From NCBI GenBank assembly GCA_964388455.1, contig CAYMAN010000064.1:1-7627 (forward strand): DNA of 7,627 nt. Direction: 5' to 3'. Below the pieces are notes generated by a model. The model was not told the DNA's origin and ran no database searches. It was given only the letters and a program-made list of their open reading frames with translations. The number at the start of each line of letters is the position of its first letter. Position 1 is the first letter of the stretch. The DNA is from JBBRWO01 sp964388455. Lineage in GTDB: Bacteria > Actinomycetota > Coriobacteriia > Anaerosomatales > JAAXUF01. Of the stretch, positions 1 to 7,627 are shown piece after piece. The translations under genes were made by a program, and so were the position numbers.

Positions 1-54
1 AGCGCTTCCTTCACACGGAAGAAGTCGTAGGTTCAAATCCTACATCGCCCACCA
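1..54 (+). tRNA. tRNA-Val (anticodon CAC), 5' part cut off by the window edge
   Basis: This is the 3' part of a valine tRNA reading GUG. The anticodon stem CTTCC (5-9) pairs with GGAAG (17-21) around the seven-base loop TTCACAC, which places CAC at 12-14. A five-base variable loop follows (22-26). The T arm is GTAGG (27-31), loop TTCAAAT, and CCTAC (39-43). The acceptor strand ATCGCCC (44-50), discriminator A51 and an encoded CCA (52-54) finish the molecule. The acceptor 5' strand and most of the D arm lie before base 1, so the acceptor pairing cannot be checked. All visible stems pair perfectly, so the gene looks intact. Confidence 0.95.
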
Positions 55-64
55 TTGGTATCTG

Positions 65-108
65 AAGGCCCCGGAGGACTCCATTTCTAAGAGTTCGAAG
101 GGGCCTTT
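65..108 (+). terminator. Probable intrinsic terminator after the tRNA
   Basis: AAGGCCCC (65-72) pairs perfectly with GGGGCCTT (100-107). Above a 3x3 internal loop, GGACTC (76-81) pairs with GAGTTC (91-96) with one G-U pair. The hairpin begins 10 bases after the tRNA CCA end. The 3' tract is only TTT followed by CC, so termination may be partial; the hairpin could also act in tRNA 3'-end processing. Readthrough could supply some transcript to the gene at 178. Confidence 0.55.
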
Positions 109-167
109 CCACTGGTAGGAGGCTATACGCCCACGGTTGTGGGTACGTTTCTTACTGTCGTCGTCGT

Positions 168-173
168 AGGAGG
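168..173 (+). promoter_or_regulatory. Ribosome binding site AGGAGG that sets the GTG start at 178
   Basis: A perfect AGGAGG lies 4 bases before GTG 178, within GTAGGAGGTCCTGTG. It supports starting at 178 rather than at the in-frame GTG at 139, which would put this site inside the coding sequence. The same octamer GTAGGAGG also occurs at 115-122, but that copy is 16 bases from GTG 139, too far for normal initiation. Confidence 0.7.
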
Positions 174-177
174 TCCT

Positions 178-642
178 GTGAATTCGAAGCTGTCGGACAG
201 CGAGCTGCTGCGGGAATCGCGGGATCGAGCGAAGGGTGTGCTCGCCGACTCCGCGCGTGAGGCTCAGGCGGTCCTTGATGATGCACACCGTGAAGCGGTA
301 ATGCTCCTTCTGGAGGAGCAGCAACGCGCTGTCGACCTCCTCTTTGGTGATATCGACGACGCTACGCGTTCCAAGGACAGGGCCGTCCGCGCGGCAGAAC
401 GCCTCCCGGATGCCCAGGGTGAGCAAGTGGAAGCGGATCACGACGAATGGGCTGCCGATGTGCTCTCGCGCCAAGAGGCAGCAGCGCAGATTCTCTTGGG
501 TGCACAGAAGACGTTGGCCGAGAGACTCAGTCTTGCGCTGGAGAGAGCATCGGCCGACATTCTGATGTCAGGTCAGCGAGAGGCCGCCGCGATTCTGCTC
601 GAGGCTCGTCTACACGCCCAGGATAGACGGCAAGGTAGTTAG
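178..642 (+). CDS. Hypothetical Ala-rich helical protein with 11-residue (hendecad) periodicity
   Basis: I do not recognise a family. The protein has 154 residues, starts at GTG 178 behind a strong AGGAGG, and has no signal peptide, membrane segment or cysteine. It is charged, Ala/Leu/Glu/Arg-rich and almost wholly helical in appearance. Alanine recurs exactly every 11 residues in two blocks: positions 18, 29, 40, 51, 62 and 73, then 92, 103, 114, (Ser125), 136 and 147. In most repeats two aliphatic residues sit at +3 and +4 (V21L22, V32L33, L43L44, L54L55; V95L96, L106L107, I128L129, I139L140). A Pro77-containing, Gln/Glu/Asp-rich stretch (about 76-90) separates the blocks and shifts the phase. 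Such hendecads are known from right-handed coiled coils and membrane-surface amphipathic helices, so a cytoplasmic scaffold or membrane-associated oligomer is an inference. The gene lies 21 bases before menA on the same strand, which suggests cotranscription. It is shorter than a typical DivIVA protein and lacks the transmembrane helix of an ATP-synthase b subunit. Confidence 0.75.
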   Translation: MNSKLSDSELLRESRDRAKGVLADSAREAQAVLDDAHREAVMLLLEEQQRAVDLLFGDIDDATRSKDRAVRAAERLPDAQGEQVEADHDEWAADVLSRQEAAAQILLGAQKTLAERLSLALERASADILMSGQREAAAILLEARLHAQDRRQGS

Positions 643-663
643 CCCGAGCGAACAGGACGCGCC

Positions 664-1593
664 ATGCACTCCACCGATGCCGAGACCTCTTCTACGGCAC
701 CTCAGACCTCCGCCCCCGGCCCGCTTAAGGTGTGGCTTCTCGCGATTCGCCCCAAGACGCTGCCGGCGGCTGCTGCCAGCGTGATCGTCGGGACCGCGTT
801 GGCCGCCTACGACGGCGTCTTCTCGGCGGGACCGGCTGTGGCGGCGCTCGTCATCGCTGTGCTGTTGCAGATCGGCAGCAACCTCGCCAACGACGTCTAC
901 GACGACGAGCGTGGCGCTGACACGGCGGACAGACTCGGGCCGACGCGCGTGACGCAGTCCGGGCTGCTCAGCCGCAAGCAGGTCAAGACGGGGATGAAGG
1001 TCGTGCTGCTCACCGCTCTGGCGATCGGCTTCTACCTGACGTGGGTGCGCGGGCCGATGGTGCTCGTGATCGGCGTGGCGGCGATCGTCGCAGCCGTCGC
1101 GTATACCGGAGGGCCGTGGCCGCTGGGGTATCACGGGCTGGGAGAGGTGTTCGTCTTCCTGTTCTTTGGCGTGACGGCCGTGGTGGGCACGTACTGGGTG
1201 CAGTCAGGCGCCACCAGCACCGCTGCGTGGCTCATGTCGGTACCGGTGGGCCTGCTGATCACCGCGATCATCGTGGTCAACAACCTGCGCGACATCGAGC
1301 AGGACAGAGTCGCGGGCAAACGCACCGTCGCCGTACGCGTGGGCGTGCGCTACACGCGGCTCGAGTACGCGTTGTGCGTCGCGGGCGCATACGCGGTCGT
1401 GGCCGTGGGCGTCGCGTTGCGGATCCTGCCTGTGTACGCGTTCGCGAGCTGGCTTTCCGCGCCGCTCGCCGTGATGACCTGGCGGATCGTCGCCACACTA
1501 GCAGGAACGCCGCTCAACCGCGCCTTGGCACTGACGGGTCAAACGGCGCTCCTGTTCTCGGTGTTCTTCGCGCTGGGGATGCTGCTGGTCTGA
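664..1593 (+). CDS. menA: 1,4-dihydroxy-2-naphthoate polyprenyltransferase (MenA, UbiA superfamily)
   Basis: MenA is an integral membrane enzyme that transfers a polyprenyl chain from polyprenyl diphosphate to 1,4-dihydroxy-2-naphthoate, giving demethylmenaquinone. The 309-residue product has the usual length for the family and many hydrophobic helices from about residue 35 to the C-terminus. The first Asp-rich motif, N73-L-A-N-D-x-Y-D-D-x-R-G-A-D86, is the Mg2+/diphosphate-binding NxxxD type typical of MenA. The second, N206-N-L-R-D210-x-E-x-D214 followed by AGKRT, is the other conserved loop. The entry segment WLLAIRPKTLPAA (24-36) is also characteristic. Residues 1-20 are a Ser/Thr/Pro-rich extension, probably disordered. 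The ATG at 664 has a modest AGGA (654-657) six bases upstream. The gene follows the hendecad-protein gene by 21 bases, and its TGA stop is 2 bases from the stop of the convergent lipoprotein gene. No other menaquinone gene is in the window, so the chorismate and futalosine routes cannot be told apart here. Confidence 0.93.
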   Translation: MHSTDAETSSTAPQTSAPGPLKVWLLAIRPKTLPAAAASVIVGTALAAYDGVFSAGPAVAALVIAVLLQIGSNLANDVYDDERGADTADRLGPTRVTQSGLLSRKQVKTGMKVVLLTALAIGFYLTWVRGPMVLVIGVAAIVAAVAYTGGPWPLGYHGLGEVFVFLFFGVTAVVGTYWVQSGATSTAAWLMSVPVGLLITAIIVVNNLRDIEQDRVAGKRTVAVRVGVRYTRLEYALCVAGAYAVVAVGVALRILPVYAFASWLSAPLAVMTWRIVATLAGTPLNRALALTGQTALLFSVFFALGMLLV

Positions 1594-1595
1594 CC

Positions 1596-2594
1596 TTACG
1601 GGAGCAGGTCTGCGGGTGTGACCTCGGCCTTGAGGTAGCCCTTGGCCTTCATCCAGTCCAGTACCGCCTGCAGCTGCGCCTCGGTGGGTGCGGTGGCCGT
1701 CGGGTACGAGCTGACTGCGAAGTCGGCCGCGAGCGGCTCAGGCAGACGCGCCTTGCTGACGAGCGTGGAGCGGAAGGAAGCCGGGTCCGCATTTACGTCG
1801 GCAACGGCCTTGTCCCACGCCTTGAGCAGTGCGGCGACCGTGGCGGTTCCGGCCTCGGTGTCTGCAAACGTGCGGTTCACGGCGAGCACACTCTGCGAGA
1901 TGTTGCTCTTGGCCTTGGTGTCGTCGCCACCGGGTACGACACTGGCGCCCTGCTTCTCAGCGAGTGAGACAAACGGCTCGGGCAGCGATGCGGCCTTCAG
2001 CTTGCCCGACATCAGCAGCTGGAAGCGTACGGGGACCTTGTCGACTTCTTCCTTCTTGACGTCTGCAGAGGCGACTCCGGCCTCTTCCATCAGCTTGTCG
2101 AGGACGTACTCGGTGATCGTGAGTGAGGCGGTGCCTACGGGCACGCCCTTCAGGTCGGCCATCGAGGCGAACTTCTGGCCGGGAGCGGCGACGATCGCGA
2201 AGCGACCCTGGTCAGTGGTGGCCCCGAGCATCGTCATCGGCAGGACCACTTTGGTGCCGGAGGCGTGCAGGTTCGCGGCGACCATGATGTCGGTCATCAT
2301 CGCGTCGATGGCGCCCGCGGAGAACGCGGCCTGCAGCTCCATCGCGCTCTGGAACGGCAGGATCTCAACTGAGTCGAGGCCGGCCTCTGCAAAGTAGCCG
2401 TTCTGCTCGGCGACCCACAGGGGGAGCGAATCTTGGGTGGCCAGGGTGCCGATCTTGATGGGAGCGGCGCTGACCTCGGCGGGGGTGGCGGGGGTCTCGG
2501 GCTCCGTAGCGCTCTTGGAGGAGCACCCGGTGACAAGCAACAGGCCGGCGATCAGAACGGCCGCAGCGGTGCGGGCGAAGGTCGAAGTACGCAT
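1596..2594 (-). CDS. ABC transporter substrate-binding lipoprotein (NMT1/SsuA-TauA-like)
   Basis: This 332-residue product is predicted to be an exported, lipid-anchored solute receptor for an ABC importer. The N-terminus (MRTSTFARTAAAVLIAGLLL) is a typical signal peptide, and the lipobox L-V-T-G-C puts the lipidated cysteine at 24. A Ser/Thr/Pro/Glu-rich linker follows to about residue 45. From there the type II periplasmic-binding fold begins with IKIGTL, then a PLWVAEQNGYFAEAGLD segment and an AAFSAGAIDAM segment, both typical of the NMT1/SsuA/TauA group (thiamine-pyrimidine, sulfonate, nitrate and related ligands). Ligand specificity cannot be read from sequence. The ATG is preceded by AGAGAGG (2603-2609 on the plus map) with 8-base spacing. 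No permease or ATPase gene is adjacent: menA converges downstream and the HD-GYP gene diverges upstream. The receptor is therefore an orphan here and must work with a transporter encoded elsewhere, or serve another sensing role. Confidence 0.88.
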   Translation of the reverse strand: MRTSTFARTAAAVLIAGLLLVTGCSSKSATEPETPATPAEVSAAPIKIGTLATQDSLPLWVAEQNGYFAEAGLDSVEILPFQSAMELQAAFSAGAIDAMMTDIMVAANLHASGTKVVLPMTMLGATTDQGRFAIVAAPGQKFASMADLKGVPVGTASLTITEYVLDKLMEEAGVASADVKKEEVDKVPVRFQLLMSGKLKAASLPEPFVSLAEKQGASVVPGGDDTKAKSNISQSVLAVNRTFADTEAGTATVAALLKAWDKAVADVNADPASFRSTLVSKARLPEPLAADFAVSSYPTATAPTEAQLQAVLDWMKAKGYLKAEVTPADLLP

Positions 2595-2602
2595 TCTCGT
2601 TA

Positions 2603-2609
2603 CCTCTCT
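2603..2609 (-). promoter_or_regulatory. Ribosome binding site of the lipoprotein gene
   Basis: On the minus strand this reads AGAGAGG, 8 bases before the ATG whose complement occupies 2592-2594. It supports that start, which also places a complete signal peptide at the N-terminus. Confidence 0.6.
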
Positions 2610-2626
2610 AACTCTTCAGTAAGGGA

Positions 2627-2750
2627 GACAGTGTACAACGCCGCACAGGCGTGGGTCAGCGGTGAGCCGAGGGAGGGTGCGGGCACTGTCGGCGACTTCC
2701 AATATGCGGTACTGTTCTAGGCGACCACACTGGTGCAAAAGCACTGTGAC
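2627..2750. repeat. Three copies of a CACTGT/ACAGTG motif in the divergent intergenic region
   Basis: GACAGTG (2627-2633) is a perfect 7-base inverted match to CACTGTC (2684-2690). GCACTGT at 2683-2689 recurs directly as GCACTGT at 2741-2747. The third copy is the right arm of a small hairpin, GGTGC-AAAA-GCACT (around 2732-2745). The copies lie between the lipoprotein gene and the HD-GYP gene, and the first overlaps the candidate -10 of the lipoprotein promoter. They could be operator sites for one regulator, but six- to seven-base matches can also arise by chance. Confidence 0.35.
2630..2659 (-). promoter_or_regulatory. Candidate promoter for the lipoprotein gene
   Basis: On the minus strand CTGACC (2654-2659) is a -35-like hexamer with 4 of 6 matches to TTGACA. 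An 18-base spacer separates it from TACACT (2630-2635), a -10-like hexamer with 4 of 6 matches to TATAAT. Initiation would fall about 30 bases before the start codon. The -10 overlaps an ACAGTG motif that recurs inverted at 2684 and 2742. This is pattern matching only. Confidence 0.35.
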
Positions 2751-2788
2751 CAGGATGGTGGTTGGGGCTCACTTCGACGGGGGAAACA

Positions 2789-4069
2789 ATGGTATCTATC
2801 GGCTCCAGTCAGCGTCGCAGTCGCCAATTGGACACCATCGTCGCGATTCTGGTGATTGCGCTTCTCATCGTGTTGGGCCTCCTGATCTTCTTCCTGGCAC
2901 AGATGGGCGTTTCCCTTCCCAAGGCGAACCCCCTGAGTGAGTACGTCACCAGAATCCTTCTCGCAGGCATGGTTCTCGCCCTGCTTCTCTACATCGTCGA
3001 CCAGCGGCGCCGTCTGGAAGCCCAGGTCGCCAAAGCGATGCAAGAGACCGAGGAGGCCAATCACTCCCTCGCTGAGACGGTTCAGTGGCTGACGTTCTCG
3101 CACGACGCCGCATCGACCTTGGCCGTCGAGGGGTTGGCGTTGGGACTCGATCACGTCCTTGCAGGAGCCGCCGCGCTGCACAAGGCGGACGCCGCGGGCG
3201 TGATGGGTGAGGACCTGGACTATTCATACGTCGCTGACCAGTCCATGGCAGACGACGCGGACCGCGCGATGATGCACGTCGCGCTCGCATGCGCCGGCAA
3301 GGACAAGCCGATGCTGCTTGAGACCATGGGCCCCACAGACGGCCACGCACTGGCGGTCCCGTTGCGCGTGAACGGCGAGCTTCGCTTCGTGCTGTGTCTG
3401 TGGAACCAGGAGCGCGAGTTCCACGCTCGGCAGCTTGAGTCTCTCGGCCTCATGGGTCGCATGGTAGAGCTGGCGATCGAGCGCGAGGAGTCGATGACGG
3501 AGTCGCAGTCGCAGCTCGAGGGGACGCTGAATGTGCTTCAGTACCTCGTCAGCGACAAGCGTCCGGACTACGCCGATCACGCACTCCGTGTCGCGAGCCT
3601 GGCAAGCGAATTGGGCCGTAAGCTCGGCCTCAGCGTATCGGAGCGTAGGGACCTGCGATTCGCGGGGCTTCTGCACGATGTAGGCATCATGACGCTCGAG
3701 CGGGATTTCACCGATGCATCCAAGCCGCTCACTTACGAGGAGCGGTTGATCGTCCAGCAACACCCACGAATCAGTTCAGAGATCGCCGCCGTCGCACAGT
3801 TCGATGTCACGGTGCAAAAGGCGATCGCCGGGCACCACGAGCGCTGGGACGGCACGGGATACCCGTCCGGCCTGCGTGGCGAGGCGATTCCGTTCTCGGC
3901 CAGGATCCTCGCGGTGTGTGAGGTCTTTGACAGCATGACCAACCGCACCTATCACGGTGACGCGACAAGCATAGAGGACACATTGAACGAGCTGAGGCAC
4001 AACGCCGGGTCGCTCTACGACGCGCGTGTCGTGGCGGCGATGTTACAGCTGTTCCCCGAGGACGCATAA
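2789..4069 (+). CDS. Membrane-anchored protein with putative GAF-like domain and divergent HD-GYP domain
   Basis: This is a 426-residue predicted signalling protein. HD-GYP domains are known to hydrolyse cyclic di-GMP or related cyclic dinucleotides. Two membrane helices (about 15-39 and 54-70) are followed by a charged helix (about 71-100). A GAF-like middle domain (about 105-225) is inferred from layout. A linker helix leads to the HD-GYP domain (about 255-424). Visible residues are H264, H296-D297, H325, H349-H350, the GYP motif at 357-359 within HHERWDGTGYP, D381 and R386. Two departures from the usual pattern stand out: HDxGK reads HDVGI, with Ile300 for Lys, and the Asp of the DxxDAxT segment is Glu378. 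Reduced or altered activity is therefore possible. The ATG at 2789 sits 4 bases after GGGGGA and gives a short basic N-terminus before the first helix. An in-frame TTG at 2762, behind AGGA, would add 9 residues. Transcription is divergent from the lipoprotein gene. Confidence 0.88.
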   Translation: MVSIGSSQRRSRQLDTIVAILVIALLIVLGLLIFFLAQMGVSLPKANPLSEYVTRILLAGMVLALLLYIVDQRRRLEAQVAKAMQETEEANHSLAETVQWLTFSHDAASTLAVEGLALGLDHVLAGAAALHKADAAGVMGEDLDYSYVADQSMADDADRAMMHVALACAGKDKPMLLETMGPTDGHALAVPLRVNGELRFVLCLWNQEREFHARQLESLGLMGRMVELAIEREESMTESQSQLEGTLNVLQYLVSDKRPDYADHALRVASLASELGRKLGLSVSERRDLRFAGLLHDVGIMTLERDFTDASKPLTYEERLIVQQHPRISSEIAAVAQFDVTVQKAIAGHHERWDGTGYPSGLRGEAIPFSARILAVCEVFDSMTNRTYHGDATSIEDTLNELRHNAGSLYDARVVAAMLQLFPEDA

Positions 4070-4095
4070 ACCGGGCACGACTAGTGCTACTGGTT

Positions 4096-4122
4096 CATGG
4101 GGCCGCTCACCCGCGGCCCATG
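4096..4122 (+). terminator. Strong hairpin between the HD-GYP gene and mltG
   Basis: CATGGG (4096-4101) and CCGC (4103-4106) pair with GCGG (4113-4116) and CCCATG (4117-4122). This gives a 10-base-pair stem with one bulged G and the loop TCACCC. It starts 26 bases after the TAA of the HD-GYP gene. No T tract follows (the next bases are CTGTACCC), so it is either an atypical terminator, a transcript-stabilising end, or a leader structure for mltG. Confidence 0.4.
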
Positions 4123-4169
4123 CTGTACCCTATGCAAAGTCAGTACGTGATTTCTGCATGCCCGGAAGC

Positions 4170-4173
4170 GGAG
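4170..4173 (+). promoter_or_regulatory. Ribosome binding site GGAG favouring the TTG start of mltG
   Basis: GGAGAAG begins at 4170 and lies 8 bases (from the end of GGAG) before TTG 4182. The nearest in-frame ATG, at 4158, has no purine-rich site at a suitable distance upstream. This favours TTG 4182, though the two starts differ by only 8 residues. Confidence 0.5.
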
Positions 4174-4181
4174 AAGAATTC

Positions 4182-5269
4182 TTGAGAGACCAGACTATTC
4201 GACCCAGACCCGTTCGCGGCGGACGTCGCAAGCGCGCCGGTGCCGGTCGCATCATCGCAGCCGTCACCGCACTCGTGCTGGTGCTGGTCGCTGTCGCTGC
4301 GGCTGTCGGCTGGTACCAGTTCCTGCGTTCAGAGAACACCGTTGAGGCAGGCCGGCCGGTCACCGTCGTCATACCCAAGGGCGCATCGACTTCTGGGATC
4401 GCCACGATGCTGGTCAAGGCGGGCGTAGTCTCCAACGCGAACATGTTTCGCCTGGATTCACGTCGTGCCGAGGCCGACGGCACACTCAAGGCGGGGGAGT
4501 ACCAGCTCGCCACAGGCATGCCAAACGACGTCGTGATCTCAAAGCTACAGTCCGGGCCGACCATCAAGTACTTCGACGTCCCGATCCCCGAGGGCTTCAC
4601 TGCACGCCAGATCGCCGCGCGGTTTGCCAAGCGCGCCGGACTCTCGGAAGACACGATGCTCGACCTGGTCCTAAAGGGGGCCGGGCAGTTCTCGGATGAG
4701 CACCCATACCTGAAGGATGCACACGCGGGCTCAATGGAGGGATTCCTCTTTCCCGCGACCTATCGCGTCAAAGAGAGCACGACCGAGACGGCCGTTGTCG
4801 AGATGATGCTCGACAAGTTCGATGAAGAGATCGCCAAGGTCGACCTCGGCTACGCGGAGTCCAAGAACCTCACTGTGACCGACGTGGTTTCGATCGCATC
4901 GATTCTCGAGCGGGAGACGAACCTCGATAAAGAATATCCGCTGGTCGCATCTGTGATCTACAACCGGCTGAAGATTCGCATGAAGCTTCAGCTCGACTCA
5001 ACGGTGTTCTACGGCATGGAGCCGCAGGACGGCATCATCCACAGAAGCGATCTCGACGACGGCAAGCCGCACAACACGTATAGTCACGCGGGGCTTCCCG
5101 CAGGCCCTATCAGTAACCCCGGCGCCAAGGCGCTCGAAGCTGCCGCGCATCCTGCCAAGACCGACTACCTGTACTACGTCCTCACCGGGAAAGACGGGTC
5201 CCAGACGTTCACTAACAACTACCCCGACTTCCTCGATGCCGTGAAAGTCTACAAGAGAGTATTTGGCAA

Positions 5270-5273
<4 letters not shown>
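4182..5273 (+). CDS. mltG: Endolytic murein transglycosylase (MltG/YceG family)
   Basis: MltG is known to cleave nascent peptidoglycan strands within the glycan chain at the outer face of the membrane, so helping to set chain length. From TTG 4182 the product has 363 residues, usual for the family. A basic cytoplasmic tail (1-23, rich in Arg/Lys) precedes one membrane helix (about 24-43). A small LysM-like subdomain follows (about 58-125), then the catalytic domain (about 130-360). The catalytic glutamate is E243 in SIASILERET, aligned by motif with the ASIxExET segment of E. coli MltG. LQLDSTVFYG and NTYSHAGLPAGPISNPGAKAL match the conserved LQxDxTVxYG and YNTYxxxGLPPGPIxNPG segments, with His in place of the usual Tyr before NTY and Ala for the second Pro. 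The gene overlaps the following ABC-F gene by 4 bases (GTGA), so translation is probably coupled. An alternative ATG at 4158 gives 371 residues. Confidence 0.93.
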
Positions 5274-7453
<2,180 letters not shown>

Positions 7454-7482
7454 CCGACCGAGCTGTCGGCAGCGACGTGCGG

Positions 7483-7509
7483 GCTGTGTGCAACGACGCA
7501 CGGGCTTTT
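7483..7509 (+). terminator. Probable intrinsic terminator of the mltG/ABC-F unit
   Basis: GTGC (7488-7491) pairs with GCAC (7498-7501) around the loop AACGAC. The stem continues outward with wobble pairs and a bulged G to G7483-C7505, and is followed directly by TTTT (7506-7509). An alternative fold pairs CGTGCG (7476-7481) with CGCACG (7497-7502). A separate 6-base-pair hairpin, GCCGAC/GTCGGC (7453-7470), overlaps the stop codon just upstream. Confidence 0.5.
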
Positions 7510-7536
7510 GACAGCGCTCTGAGCTGGGAAAACACT
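7508..7536 (+). promoter_or_regulatory. Candidate promoter for a gene beyond the window
   Basis: TTGACA (7508-7513) is a perfect -35 consensus that begins within the T tract of the preceding terminator. Seventeen bases later AACACT (7531-7536) matches TATAAT at only 3 of 6 positions, so support rests mainly on the -35. No start codon with a good ribosome site follows before base 7627. Confidence 0.3.
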
Positions 7537-7627
7537 GGCCCTGCACGTACATTGTGGGCGTGTAAGGTTTTAGGGGGCGGGACCCCGAAGCCGTCTTGAG
7601 CATAGAGAACGGGTTTCCTTCTACTCT
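7537..7627. other. Non-coding tail, possible leader region
   Basis: No gene is recognised here. A short hairpin is visible, GGGG (7573-7576) with CCCC (7583-7586) around GCGGGA, with GTTTTA just before it. If the candidate promoter at 7508 is real, this is the 5' leader of a downstream gene or the start of an RNA gene. I could not match it to a riboswitch, T-box, tRNA, SRP RNA, tmRNA or RNase P pattern. Confidence 0.3.

Noticed and set aside
124..129. TATACG as a -10 element for the hendecad-protein/menA unit
   Set aside because: There is no -35-like hexamer 16-18 bases upstream; that position lies in the terminator stem. The transcript may start elsewhere or come from readthrough.
137..169. 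Ten-codon TTG mini-ORF before the hendecad protein
   Set aside because: The first AGGAGG is 14 bases from the TTG and nothing else supports translation; such short frames are expected by chance.
139..177. Upstream GTG start for the hendecad protein, adding 13 residues
   Set aside because: The added segment (MGTFLTVVVVGGP) contains the AGGAGG of the better start, and the nearest upstream ribosome site is 16 bases away.
1041..1967. 308-codon plus-strand frame spanning the end of menA and part of the lipoprotein gene
   Set aside because: Its product is Arg/Gly-rich with no domain, and it crosses two well-supported genes in other frames.
1642..2397. 251-codon plus-strand frame inside the lipoprotein gene
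   Set aside because: It is antisense to a complete lipoprotein with a signal peptide and lipobox, and has no ribosome site or family likeness.
2710..2715. TACTGT as a -10 for the HD-GYP gene
   Set aside because: No -35 hexamer with more than about 3 of 6 matches lies at a suitable distance, so I do not call a promoter for that gene.
4026..4181. Extension of mltG upstream to 4026
   Set aside because: It would overlap the end of the HD-GYP gene and run through the 4096-4122 hairpin, and the added residues do not resemble an MltG N-terminus.

Overview
The window is a G+C-rich stretch of bacterial chromosome. The lineage is most likely Actinomycetota, perhaps close to Coriobacteriia; this rests on composition, frequent GTG and TTG starts, a menaquinone prenyltransferase, a tRNA gene with an encoded CCA end and a lipoprotein with a lipobox. 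It is an inference, not a measurement. I see no insertion sequence, CRISPR array, phage gene or integrase, and most of the window reads as ordinary chromosomal content.

Layout, left to right. Bases 1-54 are the 3' part of a tRNA-Val(CAC), followed by a terminator-like hairpin (65-108). A plus-strand pair follows: an unrecognised, highly helical 154-residue protein (178-642) built on exact 11-residue periodicity, and menA (664-1593), the membrane prenyltransferase of menaquinone synthesis, 21 bases downstream. A substrate-binding lipoprotein of an ABC importer (1596-2594, minus) converges on menA with only 2 bases between the stop codons; no permease or ATPase gene lies beside it. A 194-base divergent region (2595-2788) carries a plausible promoter for the lipoprotein and three copies of a CACTGT/ACAGTG motif. 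It leads to a plus-strand membrane protein with a putative GAF-like sensor and a divergent HD-GYP domain (2789-4069).

After a 112-base gap with a strong hairpin comes a second plus-strand pair: mltG (4182-5273), an endolytic murein transglycosylase, overlapped by 4 bases by a 727-residue ABC-F ATPase (5270-7453). A likely terminator follows at 7483-7509. The last ~120 bases hold a consensus -35 hexamer and short hairpins but no gene I can recognise.

The genes do not form one pathway. They are a respiratory-quinone gene, a solute-uptake component, a second-messenger or signalling protein, a cell-wall enzyme and a ribosome-associated ATPase. The parts most worth a second look are the hendecad-repeat protein next to menA, the HD-GYP domain with altered active-site residues, and the repeated motif in the divergent promoter region. 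I found no convincing new multi-gene system.
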